A stretch of 22,709 nucleotides of DNA, taken from Isotricha intestinalis (Eukaryota; Ciliophora; Litostomatea; Vestibuliferida; Isotrichidae). The stretch lies in contig JAJJLU010003959.1 in the NCBI GenBank assembly GCA_023807065.1, positions 1 to 22,709 on the forward strand, read 5' to 3'. The first letter of the stretch is position 1. Every line of letters starts with the position of its first letter. The position numbers and the translations under genes are program-made. The notes beneath the pieces are model-generated. The model had not been told where the DNA came from. It worked only from the letters and a program-made list of their open reading frames with translations, and made no database searches. This document shows, piece by piece, positions 9,961 through 18,282 of the stretch.

Positions 9961-10479
9961 AATAATAATCCCTTTTTATCAATATATGTAGCTTCAGATA
10001 TAATTGTAGAATGTGAAAGAGGAGATAATACATTAAGATTTTAAGATTCTAGTATCAATAAAGAAACTGAAGAATTAGAATTATCTCATTGAAAATCATA
10101 TTTTAATTTCATATTACAAAAAAAAGCCAAATTAAGATGTATAAAATTATGATAAAAATATACTTCAGTTGATGTTGTTTTTCTTAAAGGTTTATTGATA
10201 AGAGATTCTCATGAAAGTTATGATAATTGGATTTGAAATATTTAAAAAAAAAGAATCAAAATGGAATTTAAAGTTGTGAATGTATTATAAATTGAAAATT
10301 ATCTGAGAAAAGATATAATTGGTGAAGAGATTGATTGGATTATGATTATTTATAATACTTATAATCTGATGTTTATACACTCATAAAGGTATCAAGATAC
10401 TGTTTCTTCTATATTTGAAAGAACGACTAATTATTGTTAGAATGAAAGCTCAAGTGATTAAGGTTTGGGTATAATATAT
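9961..10479 (+). pseudogene. Unidentified relic: 173-codon frame with ten in-frame stops
   Basis: One + frame runs with coding-like composition (GAT, GAA, GTT and GGT rich) and no evident frameshift. It is interrupted at 10042 TAA, 10090 TGA, 10150 TGA, 10153 TAA, 10234 TGA, 10243 TAA, 10288 TAA, 10384 TAA, 10438 TAG and 10459 TAA. Between stops it reads SDIIVECERGDNTLRF, KSYFNFILQKKAKLRCIKL, KYTSVDVVFLKGLLIRDSHE and IENYLRKDIIGEEIDWIMII. It looks like a folded, moderately conserved protein, but I do not recognise the family. Several stops sit where Gln (TAA/TAG) or Trp (TGA) would read naturally, while sense Gln (CAA) and Trp (TGG) appear twice each. Decay of a former gene is the default reading. 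Confidence 0.5.
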
Positions 10480-10601
10480 TTTTCTTTTTTTTAATTTCTT
10501 TATTAAACAATGATTTTTTATTTAAAATCTAAATAGTATTTTCATAATATAGGTTTTTAAGGTTTTTTAATATTTATTTATTTTGTTTAAATTTAATAAA
10601 A

Positions 10602-11524
10602 ATGTTAACGAAAAGTAAGAATAAAAAATAATTTTTATTCTACTGAATTTAGATATTTCAAATTATAAAAATATAACAGATTTATCTAAAACAAGTTATT
10701 CTAACAGGAATACTCCAAATAAAATAAGAGAAAATATAAAAAACCAATATTCCAAAAATAATGACTATCTCAAAATAAAAAGCGAATTAACTTTATTAAA
10801 AAATGAATTAAACAATTATAAAAATCAGAATATAATTTTATCAAAGAAAAATCAATATTTAAAAAATTTAATATCTTTTAACCAAAATAAATGTAATATT
10901 TTACAAAAAAATTTTAACCACCAAATTGATTTATACAAAAACAAATATTTTGATTATAACGTTTTAGATAAAATAACCTTATCTTTTCATTCATTAATAA
11001 ATATATTATTAGACATTCTTGAAATATTTGTTTTTAATAAATCATTATTAAATTTAATTAATAATAATAATTTTGGCGAAGAATTAATAAATGATATTAA
11101 AAACCAATTAATAAGTAAATTAAAATTAATTGAATCTAATAATTATGAATGGTTAGATGGTTTAACTAAAGAAATTAATAGAATAAAAAATTGGAATGAT
11201 AACTTTGAAGTTATAAATAAAGATGAAAAATCTTTATTAATTAATAAAGAAAAAATTAATAAAAACAGAGAAAATTTTTCAATGAATATTTCAAGAGTTG
11301 AAAATAAATCTTCTGATAAATTTAGAACAACTAAAGAAACTAATTCTATTGATGAAATAAGTTCTTTAAAACATAATAATAGTTCTAGTGAAATCCAATT
11401 TAGAAATTTCAAATTAAAAACTTATTTAATTAAGAAACCCAAAAAAAAAAGTAATTCAAATAATAAAAAACTATTTAAAAAAAACTCATCAAATTATTAT
11501 TCAGAAGAAGAAAATTTTGTATAA
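10602..11524 (+). CDS. Intron-containing Asn/Lys-rich coiled-coil protein
   Basis: This two-exon gene is missed if introns are ignored. Exon 1 is 10602-10614 (ATG TTA ACG AAA A), the intron is 10615-10652, and exon 2 is 10653-11524 with TAA at the end. Splicing restores one frame of 294 codons that otherwise has no ATG upstream of 11282. The protein starts MLTKNISNYKNITDLSKTSY. It has a heptad-like helical region at about 45-110 (ELTLLKNELNNY, LSKKNQYLKNL) and a hydrophobic helical segment at about 120-150 (LINILLDILEIFVF). The tail is basic and Ser/Asn-rich (KKPKKKSNSNNKK). Function is unknown; a cytoskeletal or scaffold role would be guesswork. It converges on the DIX-like gene, with only 60 bp between the stop codons. 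Confidence 0.8.
10615..10652 (+). other. 38-nt spliceosomal intron, phase 1
   Basis: It begins GTAAGA and ends GAATTTAG, a good eukaryotic GT-AG pair. It contains an in-frame stop in the unspliced reading (TAA in the AATAAAAAATAA stretch). Removing it joins ATG-TTA-ACG-AAA-A to AT-ATT-TCA and opens 294 codons. It is the only convincing intron in the window and sets the expected intron size for this genome. Confidence 0.85.
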
Positions 11525-11584
11525 AAAGAAAAAAATAATATTTAAAACTTTAAATCTTTATTTATTTATATTTATAATTTTTAG

Positions 11585-11893
11585 TTATATTTCAGGAAAA
11601 ACATTATTATTTTGCTGAGGTTGTTTTTGTTCATTAAAATTTAATCTAGTTACTTTCATAATTACTTTTCCATCAAATTGAGGTAAAGTTCCATTTGGAT
11701 TATTAAAGTCTATCCAAACTTTTTTTCCGTTGTAATCAAATTTAAATCTAAAATAATATTCTCCTGGAACAGGAAAATTTTCTTTTATATCTGAGATTTT
11801 AACGTCTTTGTAATTTTTATATATCATAAATACATTCATTGAAGTTTCTAACTCATTATCTTCTGGAATGAAATAATAAACAAAAGTTGACAT
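11585..11893 (-). CDS. Small DIX-like domain protein
   Basis: 102-residue protein, almost entirely one domain. It shows the DIX pattern: a YYFIPEDNE strand near the N-terminus, VKISDIKENF (like 'VTLaDFK'), GEYYFRFKFDYNG (like 'YkFfFK....fG'), KKVWIDF, and TLPQFDGKVIMKVTRL (like 'LPcFnGrVv..v'). DIX domains polymerise head to tail in Dishevelled and Axin, and DIX-like domains occur in plant SOSEKI proteins and scattered protists. A stand-alone copy could form or cap such polymers in cell polarity or cortex organisation (inference). The tail (residues 87-102) is Gln/Asn-rich. ATG is at 11891-11893 and the stop is TAA. It lies downstream of the RBR-like gene on the same strand, 179 bp away. Confidence 0.68.
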   Translation of the reverse strand: MSTFVYYFIPEDNELETSMNVFMIYKNYKDVKISDIKENFPVPGEYYFRFKFDYNGKKVWIDFNNPNGTLPQFDGKVIMKVTRLNFNEQKQPQQNNNVFPEI

Positions 11894-12072
11894 TTAATAT
11901 TCTTTTTTTAAAAATAAAATTAAAAAATAAAAATGTTCTTAAACAAAAAGAAAAATAATATGATAAATATATTGTTAAATATTTAAAGTTAAAGAGTTTA
12001 ATTAATTATCAAAATTTTTTTTTAAAAAAACTTAAATAATTTAATAAAAATTATAATTAAAAATTATAATAA

Positions 12073-13257
12073 TTAAATACAAGAAATAATAGTTAAATAA
12101 GGTATAACTAAAACGCTTAAGGGAGTAAAAATTAAAGAAAGAATTAAATAAAAAATCACTTTGAAAAAAATAAAAAAAGAAAAATGATTGTTTTGAATAA
12201 TTTTCTTTGTTTTAACAATAAAATAAGTTGAAATAATTAAATAAGCACCAATCATCATTAAAATACTTTGTAAGAACTTCATAAAAAAACTAGTTTTTTC
12301 TTTAACTTTTTGAACTTTTCTCCTATAATAAATTTTACATCTATTTTTATTATCTTGTTCAATATGATTCGCTTCAAAAGGTTTAAAACAATATTTACAA
12401 AATTTATTTAAACAATTTAAACACTTAATAAAAGGTTTAGAACTTTTACCATATAATTCCATTTCTTTACATTTAGGACATATTTGGTTTTTATTCTTAG
12501 AATATTGAAAAAAATTTTCATTTGAATTTATATCAAAAACATTATTTAAACTATAATTTAAAATATTTTGAAATTTATTTTGAAAAAAAAAAGATTTTAT
12601 ACTTGAATTAAAGTCTACTATTTTATTTAATAATAAATTTTCTGAATTTGAACTTATATTATCTTGAGAATTAATTAAATTATTTTTTATTCCTTTTTTC
12701 TTTGAAATTACTTCATAATGAGTTTTAGAAATTAAATTTTCAAGAAGTGAATCAGGTAAATAAAAACTACAATTCTTAATTCCACATTTAAAATTCTCAA
12801 ATTGACCTTGTTCTATTTTTTCTTCATAAAAAATTTTTCCACATTGAACACAAAAAATATGTTTACATTTGATTTGTAAAGTTATAAAATCATAAACGAA
12901 ATAATTTTCACATATGTAACATTGATAAAATGTTTTATCTTCTATAAATTCCATTTCTTGATTATTGTATTCATTGTCATTTATTATTTTTGGATTTATA
13001 AGTTCTTTAATGTTATTTTCATTTTTTTTATTTATTAATATTTTATATGTTTGAAGAAAACTGTTTTTTTCCTTTTCTGTTGATTTTTCGGAAAATTCTA
13101 AATTATTTTTTATTGAATTTTCTCTTTTGTTATTCTCTTTTATTTTTGTGTCTTCGTTTTTATTATTTATTGTAAGTTTTATTTCGTTTTTTTCTTTTTT
13201 ATTTTTATTTTCAAATAATGCTCTTTCACTGTTTTCTTCTATTTTATTTTCTATCAT
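12073..13257 (-). CDS. RBR-like zinc-finger membrane protein (RING1 plus IBR, no RING2)
   Basis: 394-residue protein. Residues 1-105 are Lys/Glu/Asn-rich and probably disordered. A RING1-type finger is at 113-163 (C113, C116, C131, H133, C136, C139, C158, C163) followed by the YLPDSLLENLIS helix typical of RBR RING1. After a 90-residue Asn/Ser-rich spacer comes an IBR-type finger at 260-307 (C260, C263, C279, C282, C287, C290, H298, C307). No third finger (Rcat) with a catalytic Cys follows. Instead there are two or three hydrophobic segments (about 327-348 and 359-394) that should anchor it in a membrane. RBR ligases need Rcat for ubiquitin transfer, so it may act as a RING-type E3, or the IBR-like finger may be an odd Rcat. 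ATG is at 13255-13257 and the stop is TAA. Confidence 0.75.
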   Translation of the reverse strand: MIENKIEENSERALFENKNKKEKNEIKLTINNKNEDTKIKENNKRENSIKNNLEFSEKSTEKEKNSFLQTYKILINKKNENNIKELINPKIINDNEYNNQEMEFIEDKTFYQCYICENYFVYDFITLQIKCKHIFCVQCGKIFYEEKIEQGQFENFKCGIKNCSFYLPDSLLENLISKTHYEVISKKKGIKNNLINSQDNISSNSENLLLNKIVDFNSSIKSFFFQNKFQNILNYSLNNVFDINSNENFFQYSKNKNQICPKCKEMELYGKSSKPFIKCLNCLNKFCKYCFKPFEANHIEQDNKNRCKIYYRRKVQKVKEKTSFFMKFLQSILMMIGAYLIISTYFIVKTKKIIQNNHFSFFIFFKVIFYLILSLIFTPLSVLVIPYLTIISCI

Positions 13258-13488
13258 TTTTTACTTTAATTATATAATATTCATTAACTAAAAAAAATAA
13301 ACTTCAATAAATTAAACTTTTTAATATTTTCAATAATTAATAATAAAAATAAGGAAAAATAAAATTAAATAATTCAAAGATTTAATAATTGAAGATTATT
13401 TAAATAAAAAAAATACTTCTTCTAACAATAAATTAAAATCAAAAAAAGAAAAAATATTTAATTATCTTTAAATAATTAAAAACTAAAA

Positions 13489-13752
13489 ATGTCAGATGAT
13501 GAAAAAATAAAATTAATATTTGAAAAATATGATACAGATAAAAATGGAGTGTTAGACAGAAAAGAATTTAAAGAAGTTTTCAAACAATTATTACATGAAA
13601 TGGGAGAAAACATTCCAGAAAAAAAACATGAACAAGTTATTGATGAAGCAATGTTTAATTTTGATTCAAATAAAAATGGAATTATTGAATATAATGAATT
13701 TGTTGATTTAATAAATTTTCTTATTAATGAAAAAGGATATGAGTTAAAATAA
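13489..13752 (+). CDS. Small two-EF-hand calcium-binding protein
   Basis: 87-residue protein with two canonical EF-hands. Loop 1 is at 15-26 (DTDKNGVLDRKE) and loop 2 at 59-70 (DSNKNGIIEYNE), both with the full set of Ca2+ ligands at positions 1, 3, 5, 9 and 12. It is one calmodulin half in size, acidic, with no signal peptide or membrane segment. Such single-pair proteins work as homodimers or as calcium sensors or buffers; the partner here is unknown. The ATG is preceded by A-rich leader and the stop is TAA. It converges on the AGC kinase gene, and a hairpin lies just after the stop. Confidence 0.9.
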   Translation: MSDDEKIKLIFEKYDTDKNGVLDRKEFKEVFKQLLHEMGENIPEKKHEQVIDEAMFNFDSNKNGIIEYNEFVDLINFLINEKGYELK

Positions 13753-14057
13753 TTTTTTCATTTTTTTTTTTTTCCTTAAGGAATATTTTCCTTTGATAAA
13801 GAAATTAAAAAACTTTTTTTAGGTTTTTTAATTATAAATAATTTATAAATTTTAACGTTTTAATATAATTATATTTAAAATTAATAATAAAGTTTGACAA
13901 ATATATTAAAAAATTAAGATTATTAAAATTAAAAACTTATACATTCGCTTTCATAATTATAAACACAATTATTCAAATCTCTTACATAAATTATAACTTG
14001 AATAGTATAAAGTAAAAATATTTAATATGAAAGCAAAAAAATAATTAAGTAAATAAC
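13753..14057. other. Convergent intergenic region with a hairpin near 13772
   Basis: It lies between the 3' ends of the EF-hand and kinase genes. A 12-nt palindrome TTCCTTAAGGAA (13772-13783) is followed by TATT and another TTCCTT (13788-13793), so AAGGAA can pair with either arm. The rest is A/T-rich with no gene seen. Confidence 0.5.
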
Positions 14058-15338
14058 TTAAGCTAAAATTTGTTCTTTATCACAAAAAGAAAAATTTTGA
14101 AAAGAAATTTCTTCTAAATAATTATTATCTTTCTTATTTATTTCAAAAACTTTTTCAACTTCACTTTTATTTTCTATAAACTTCTTATCGAAATTTTCAG
14201 TTAAGTTTTCTTCAATACTTTTATTACTAGAAAGATTAGAAGAATAACCAGAATCAGGAATAATTTTTTTATTATAAATATCATCCCAATCAATTCCAGA
14301 AAAAAACTTATGATTCATTATTTGAATAGGATCAATTAATCTTTTATCAACATCATAATTTAATAATTTTTCTATTAAATCCTTAGCATCATTACTTAAA
14401 GGAAATTTCAAATCAAAATTCACTTTTTGATTAATAAATCTTTTAGTCTCTTTATTTTTCTTAAAAGGAAATTTCCCAGTTAACATTTCATAAATCACAA
14501 TACCAAAACTCCACCAATCAATTTCTTTAGAATAACCATTTCCATAATAAACTTCAGGCGCAATGTAATTCGGAGTGCCACAAATAGAATAAGTGTATTT
14601 AATATCATTTGTCTTATTATCATTATTTAACTTTTTAGATAAACCAAAATCAGTTAATTTAATATGTCCTATTTCATCTAATAAAATATTTTCAGGTTTT
14701 AAATCTCTAAAAATTATATCGTTCTTATGTAAAAAGTCAATTGCTAGAAATAATTCACTTGAATATATTTTTGTAGTTTTTTCAGATAATTTACCATAAG
14801 ATATTAATTTATGCATTAAATCTCCTCCGGGCATAAAGTCAGTTACTAAATATAATTTTTCAGAATCTTGAAAAGCATAAGATAATTTACTTAGAAAAGG
14901 ATGTTTTAAATTTTGTAAAATATATTTTTCTGTAAATATATTATTTTCTTGTTTCCATTCTATTATTTTATCTTTTTCTAATATCTTCATTGCGTATTTT
15001 TTATTAATATCTGATTTTAAATTTGCTAAGAAGACTTTACCAAAAGAACCAGCGCCTATTAATCTTAAAATATTAAAGTTATTTAAAGATATTGAATTTT
15101 TTCTTATATTTTTATCGGAAATTTCCATTTGAATACTTTGATAATCTTTTAACTCAATTCTTTTTTCTTTACTTAATTTTGATTCTTTGTTTGGCTCCGA
15201 TAAAAAATCTGATAATACGTTATTCTTTGAATATATAGAACAGTCTTTTTTTATTAAAGGAATTTCTCGTTCATTTGATTTGAAAAAAATTGATAATTTA
15301 TTACACTTTTCCGAAATTTTTTCACCAATAATCCCCAT
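14058..15338 (-). CDS. AGC-family Ser/Thr protein kinase
   Basis: 426-residue kinase with a complete catalytic core at about 89-346. The glycine loop is GAGSFGKV (95-102). The ATP-binding Lys is K118 (YAMK), paired with E137. The catalytic loop is FRDLKPEN (210-217), DFG is at 230-232, the activation loop is SICGTPNYIAPE (251-262) with Ser251 at the usual PDK1-site position, and DWWSFG is at 274-279. An AGC C-terminal tail ends with the hydrophobic motif FQNFSF (413-418, candidate site Ser417), as in S6K, SGK and PKB types. No PH, C2 or cyclic-nucleotide domain is present; the N-terminal 85 residues are unassigned. MG at the start hints at myristoylation, but Glu at position 6 is unfavourable. 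Expected control is by PDK1- and TOR-type phosphorylation (family knowledge). Confidence 0.92.
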   Translation of the reverse strand: MGIIGEKISEKCNKLSIFFKSNEREIPLIKKDCSIYSKNNVLSDFLSEPNKESKLSKEKRIELKDYQSIQMEISDKNIRKNSISLNNFNILRLIGAGSFGKVFLANLKSDINKKYAMKILEKDKIIEWKQENNIFTEKYILQNLKHPFLSKLSYAFQDSEKLYLVTDFMPGGDLMHKLISYGKLSEKTTKIYSSELFLAIDFLHKNDIIFRDLKPENILLDEIGHIKLTDFGLSKKLNNDNKTNDIKYTYSICGTPNYIAPEVYYGNGYSKEIDWWSFGIVIYEMLTGKFPFKKNKETKRFINQKVNFDLKFPLSNDAKDLIEKLLNYDVDKRLIDPIQIMNHKFFSGIDWDDIYNKKIIPDSGYSSNLSSNKSIEENLTENFDKKFIENKSEVEKVFEINKKDNNYLEEISFQNFSFCDKEQILA

Positions 15339-15988
15339 TTTAAGAATAAATCTTATTTTTTATAAGTTTTTCAAATAAAAATTGGATTATTATTTCATTA
15401 TTTCAGAAAAATATTGAGTTTATTATTTAATCTTCACTTTATTTTATTTACTTTATTATTTTCAAATTAGATTATCTTTCAAATATTCATTTTTAATTTA
15501 TTCTTATAACTGATTAAATTCTTTTTTATTTTTAATGTATAATATTATTTCATAATCAGAAAATTTAATTTTAAATAGAACATGTTTTTTATTTAAAATA
15601 ATAATTAAAAATTGGATTTAAGGTAAGTTTAAGATTAATGTTTTAATCCTTTGAAAAAAATTAAATTAAAGTATTAAGAAGAATATGTTAATAAGTGATA
15701 AATAAAAAAATTAAATTATAAGAACTTTAAGGTTAATAATGAATTAAAAGGGATAAATTAAATTTTTCTTATTGGAAATGATTTAAAAAAAATGAATTTA
15801 AACACAAAGGAAAGTATAGTATATAAATATTTAATGAGAAATAATTGATAATTTAGGAAAAATATTATCTATAAATGAATTAAATGAATTCTTTAAAAAA
15901 TAATAACATTTGTCAAAATTAAGTTTTTCAAAATTTAGAAAAAAAAAGAATAAATTTAGTATTAAAAAAAGAGAAAAAAGAATAAAAA
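15339..15988. other. 650-bp region, kinase promoter side, no intact gene
   Basis: It presumably contains the kinase promoter adjoining 15339. It is A/T-rich throughout. From about 15780 the + strand begins to look like decayed coding sequence leading into the importin-5-like relic, with frames broken by stops in A runs. I see no RNA gene or array. Confidence 0.5.
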
Positions 15989-16340
15989 TAATGATGATTA
16001 TTTATTATATGATTTAATTAATGAAAATATAGAAAATATTCAAAATATTAAAAATAAAATAGCAGATTTAATAGGAAAATTATTTAAAACACATAAATCA
16101 TTATGAGGGGATATAATAAAAGAAAATTCAAAATTAAATTTAGAACAAAAAATGGAGTTATATATAACATATAATTTAATAGAATATTTAGGACAACAAA
16201 TATTATTTAATTATTGGATTGATTTATTTAATTTAATTCCTAATTTATGCAAAAAATAATATAATGAAATAAGATAATCTGAAGCATATGAAATTTTGAA
16301 TACATGATTGATTCAGTGATCTGGTTTGAGATAAAAATGA
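15989..16340 (+). pseudogene. Importin-5-like (karyopherin-beta HEAT repeat) relic
   Basis: A + frame reads KIADLIGKLFKTHKSL, TGA at 16104, GDIIKENSKLNLEQKMEL, then NLIEYLGQQILFNYWIDLF and LCKK, TAA at 16257, YNEIR, TAA at 16275, SEAYEI, then further TGA and TAA stops by 16340. In the importin-5/RanBP6 class of nuclear import receptors, consecutive HEAT repeats carry an 'LFKtHK' helix, a '...dd.iE..G' helix and a 'vRqaAaYG' helix in the same order and spacing. The TAA at 16275 falls exactly at that Gln. Only about 115 codons survive, and no start is visible. The call rests on motif order and was not searched. Confidence 0.52.
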
Positions 16341-16615
16341 ATTAATTAATAAGAAATATTATAATATTTTTTTAAGACACTCATTGCTATTTTAATTAAT
16401 AAGGTTTTAATGACAATATAATAAAAAAATTATACAAATTTTAACAAGTTAAAAACTATTGTTTAAAATTTTAACAATGATAAAATGAATATTAAAACTA
16501 AATAATTTTAATTAAAAATTGATAAATAGAAATAATAACATTAATTTATTTATTAACAATACATTTATTTTTAATTTTTTTAAAATATAAATTATTCGAC
16601 TAAATTCTTTTTTTG

Positions 16616-17968
16616 ATGGATGAAATAGAAATTTCTTCTGAAGAAAATAGTACGAAAGGAAAAAATATTTTTTTTGAATATGGAGCTCATTTCAAATATG
16701 AAAGTTTATATGATAGTTTAAATAATTTAAAAATAAGAAATTTCTCAATAAATAAAGAAGGAAAAATTAATGATAATAAAAATAATAATGAGAAAAATAA
16801 CGTTAAATCAAGAAATATTAAATTAAATAATCAAATAAGATCAATAAATATTTATTATGCGAATAATAAAAATAAAGAAAATAAAACTTCTATTTTAAAT
16901 AAAACAGAAAATTTAAAAAAAGTAGAAAAAATAAAAAATGATTTAAAAAAAGACTTTAAAATCCAATTAAAAAATAATAATAAAATAAATGCAAAATCAA
17001 CGAGTCATTCAAAAAAAATAAAAGTTTTAAATAAACCAAAAAATATTTATAATAATTTATTAGATTTAAATTCAAATTCTTTAAAAGCTTCATTTTTAAA
17101 TAATAAAAAAGGAAATTATTATAATATGAAAACAGAAAATAATAATTTTAAAAACAAAGAAACATTTATAATTAAAAAAAATAAAAATTCTTCACAGAAT
17201 AAAAACAGGAAAATTCAAATTAAAAAATTAATTGATAATCAAATAAATGAAACTTCAGAAATGATAAAAAGTATTAATTTAAATTCAAATAATTTATCTT
17301 TAAATAAAAAATTAAATAATAAATTAAAAGATGAAAGTAATTTAAAAAGAAAACCAAAATCAACTCAAAGTAAAAATCTTATTAAACAACAATTCTTTAA
17401 ATTATCAAAAAATAAATCAAGACATTTAAGTCCTAAAGATAAAGAAGAAAAATTAAATAATTCTTTTCTAAAGCAAAATAATTTTAATAAATATGATAAA
17501 TTATCTAAAAATATTAAAGGCAATAAGTTAAAAAAAAAATTCAAATATTCTAACATTAATACTTCGTTAAATATATCAAATAATAAAAAAAATAGTAAAT
17601 ATTATAATCCTAATTTAACTATTTCTATTGATAATCCTTTTAAAAATAAAAGAAATTTTTCAATTACAAAAAAAAAAGAAAGTAAAAAGACTTTAGATAA
17701 TTTAAACATTTCTTCTTTAAATAATAATAAACAAAGTTTAATTAATTCTATTTCTCAAATTAAAAAGAAAATAATTGAAAATAGTTTAATAATAAAAAAA
17801 AATAATGATTTAAAAGTGAATAGTAAAAATAAATCATTTAATATTTGTAATAATATTAAGAAAGAAAATAATAAAAAAGATTATGATTTGATTGATAAAT
17901 TAAGGAAAGAATATCAAAATAAAATAGATTTAATAATTAATAAAAAAATATGTGAGTTTAAAAAATAA
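16616..17968 (+). CDS. Lys/Asn-rich protein of unknown function
   Basis: 450-residue protein starting MDEIEISSEENSTKGK at the ATG of 16616; an upstream TTG is not a credible start. The first 35 residues are acidic and mixed (FFEYGAHFKYESLYDSL) and could be a short binding motif. The remainder is overwhelmingly Lys, Asn, Ser and Ile with no recognisable domain or transmembrane segment. The last 25 residues are predicted helical (DLIDKLRKEYQNKIDLII). The strongly basic, disordered character suits a nucleic-acid- or microtubule-associated protein, but that is inference from composition only. An open frame of this length, with an ATG start and TAA stop in such A/T-rich DNA, supports a real gene. 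It lies 314 bp upstream of the poly(A) polymerase gene on the same strand. Confidence 0.75.
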   Translation: MDEIEISSEENSTKGKNIFFEYGAHFKYESLYDSLNNLKIRNFSINKEGKINDNKNNNEKNNVKSRNIKLNNQIRSINIYYANNKNKENKTSILNKTENLKKVEKIKNDLKKDFKIQLKNNNKINAKSTSHSKKIKVLNKPKNIYNNLLDLNSNSLKASFLNNKKGNYYNMKTENNNFKNKETFIIKKNKNSSQNKNRKIQIKKLIDNQINETSEMIKSINLNSNNLSLNKKLNNKLKDESNLKRKPKSTQSKNLIKQQFFKLSKNKSRHLSPKDKEEKLNNSFLKQNNFNKYDKLSKNIKGNKLKKKFKYSNINTSLNISNNKKNSKYYNPNLTISIDNPFKNKRNFSITKKKESKKTLDNLNISSLNNNKQSLINSISQIKKKIIENSLIIKKNNDLKVNSKNKSFNICNNIKKENNKKDYDLIDKLRKEYQNKIDLIINKKICEFKK

Positions 17969-18282
17969 TTTATTTATAAATTTATTTTTATATTTTTGTC
18001 AAAGTATTATATTCAATATAAAGTTACTATAAAACATAATACTCATTAAAGATTAATTTTTATATAATAATATATAATTTAAGATATTCTTCTTACTATA
18101 GAATTAATATCTTTAACACCATTTAAACATTCAATAACTTATTAAATTTTCTTACATTGAATAAAATTTATTAAATCTAATTTAATCACTCAGAATTTTT
18201 ATTCTTTTTACTAATTGAATATAATTTTTTATTTATTTACTTAGATTTTTTTCTTTTTATTAATTATTAAAATATTAGTTAT
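17969..18282. other. Gap holding the poly(A) polymerase promoter and a short relic
   Basis: A 314-bp gap between two + genes. A minus-strand stretch at about 18060-18189 looks like decayed coding sequence (listed separately). The last 80 bp, A/T-rich with T runs, should hold the promoter and leader of the downstream gene. Confidence 0.45.
18060..18189 (-). pseudogene. Short unidentified coding relic
   Basis: The minus strand reads VIKLDLINFIQCKKI, two TAA codons, VIECLNGVKDINSIVRRIS and another TAA. The mixed composition and Cys residues look like a once-folded protein rather than random A/T sequence. It is too short to name, and all stops are TAA. Confidence 0.33.

Noticed and set aside
11143..11412. 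89-codon minus-strand hydrophobic frame
   Set aside because: It is antisense to exon 2 of the coiled-coil gene, whose spliced frame is far longer.
16613..16615. TTG as the start of the Lys/Asn-rich gene
   Set aside because: ATG follows immediately at 16616, and eukaryotic initiation at TTG is not credible here.
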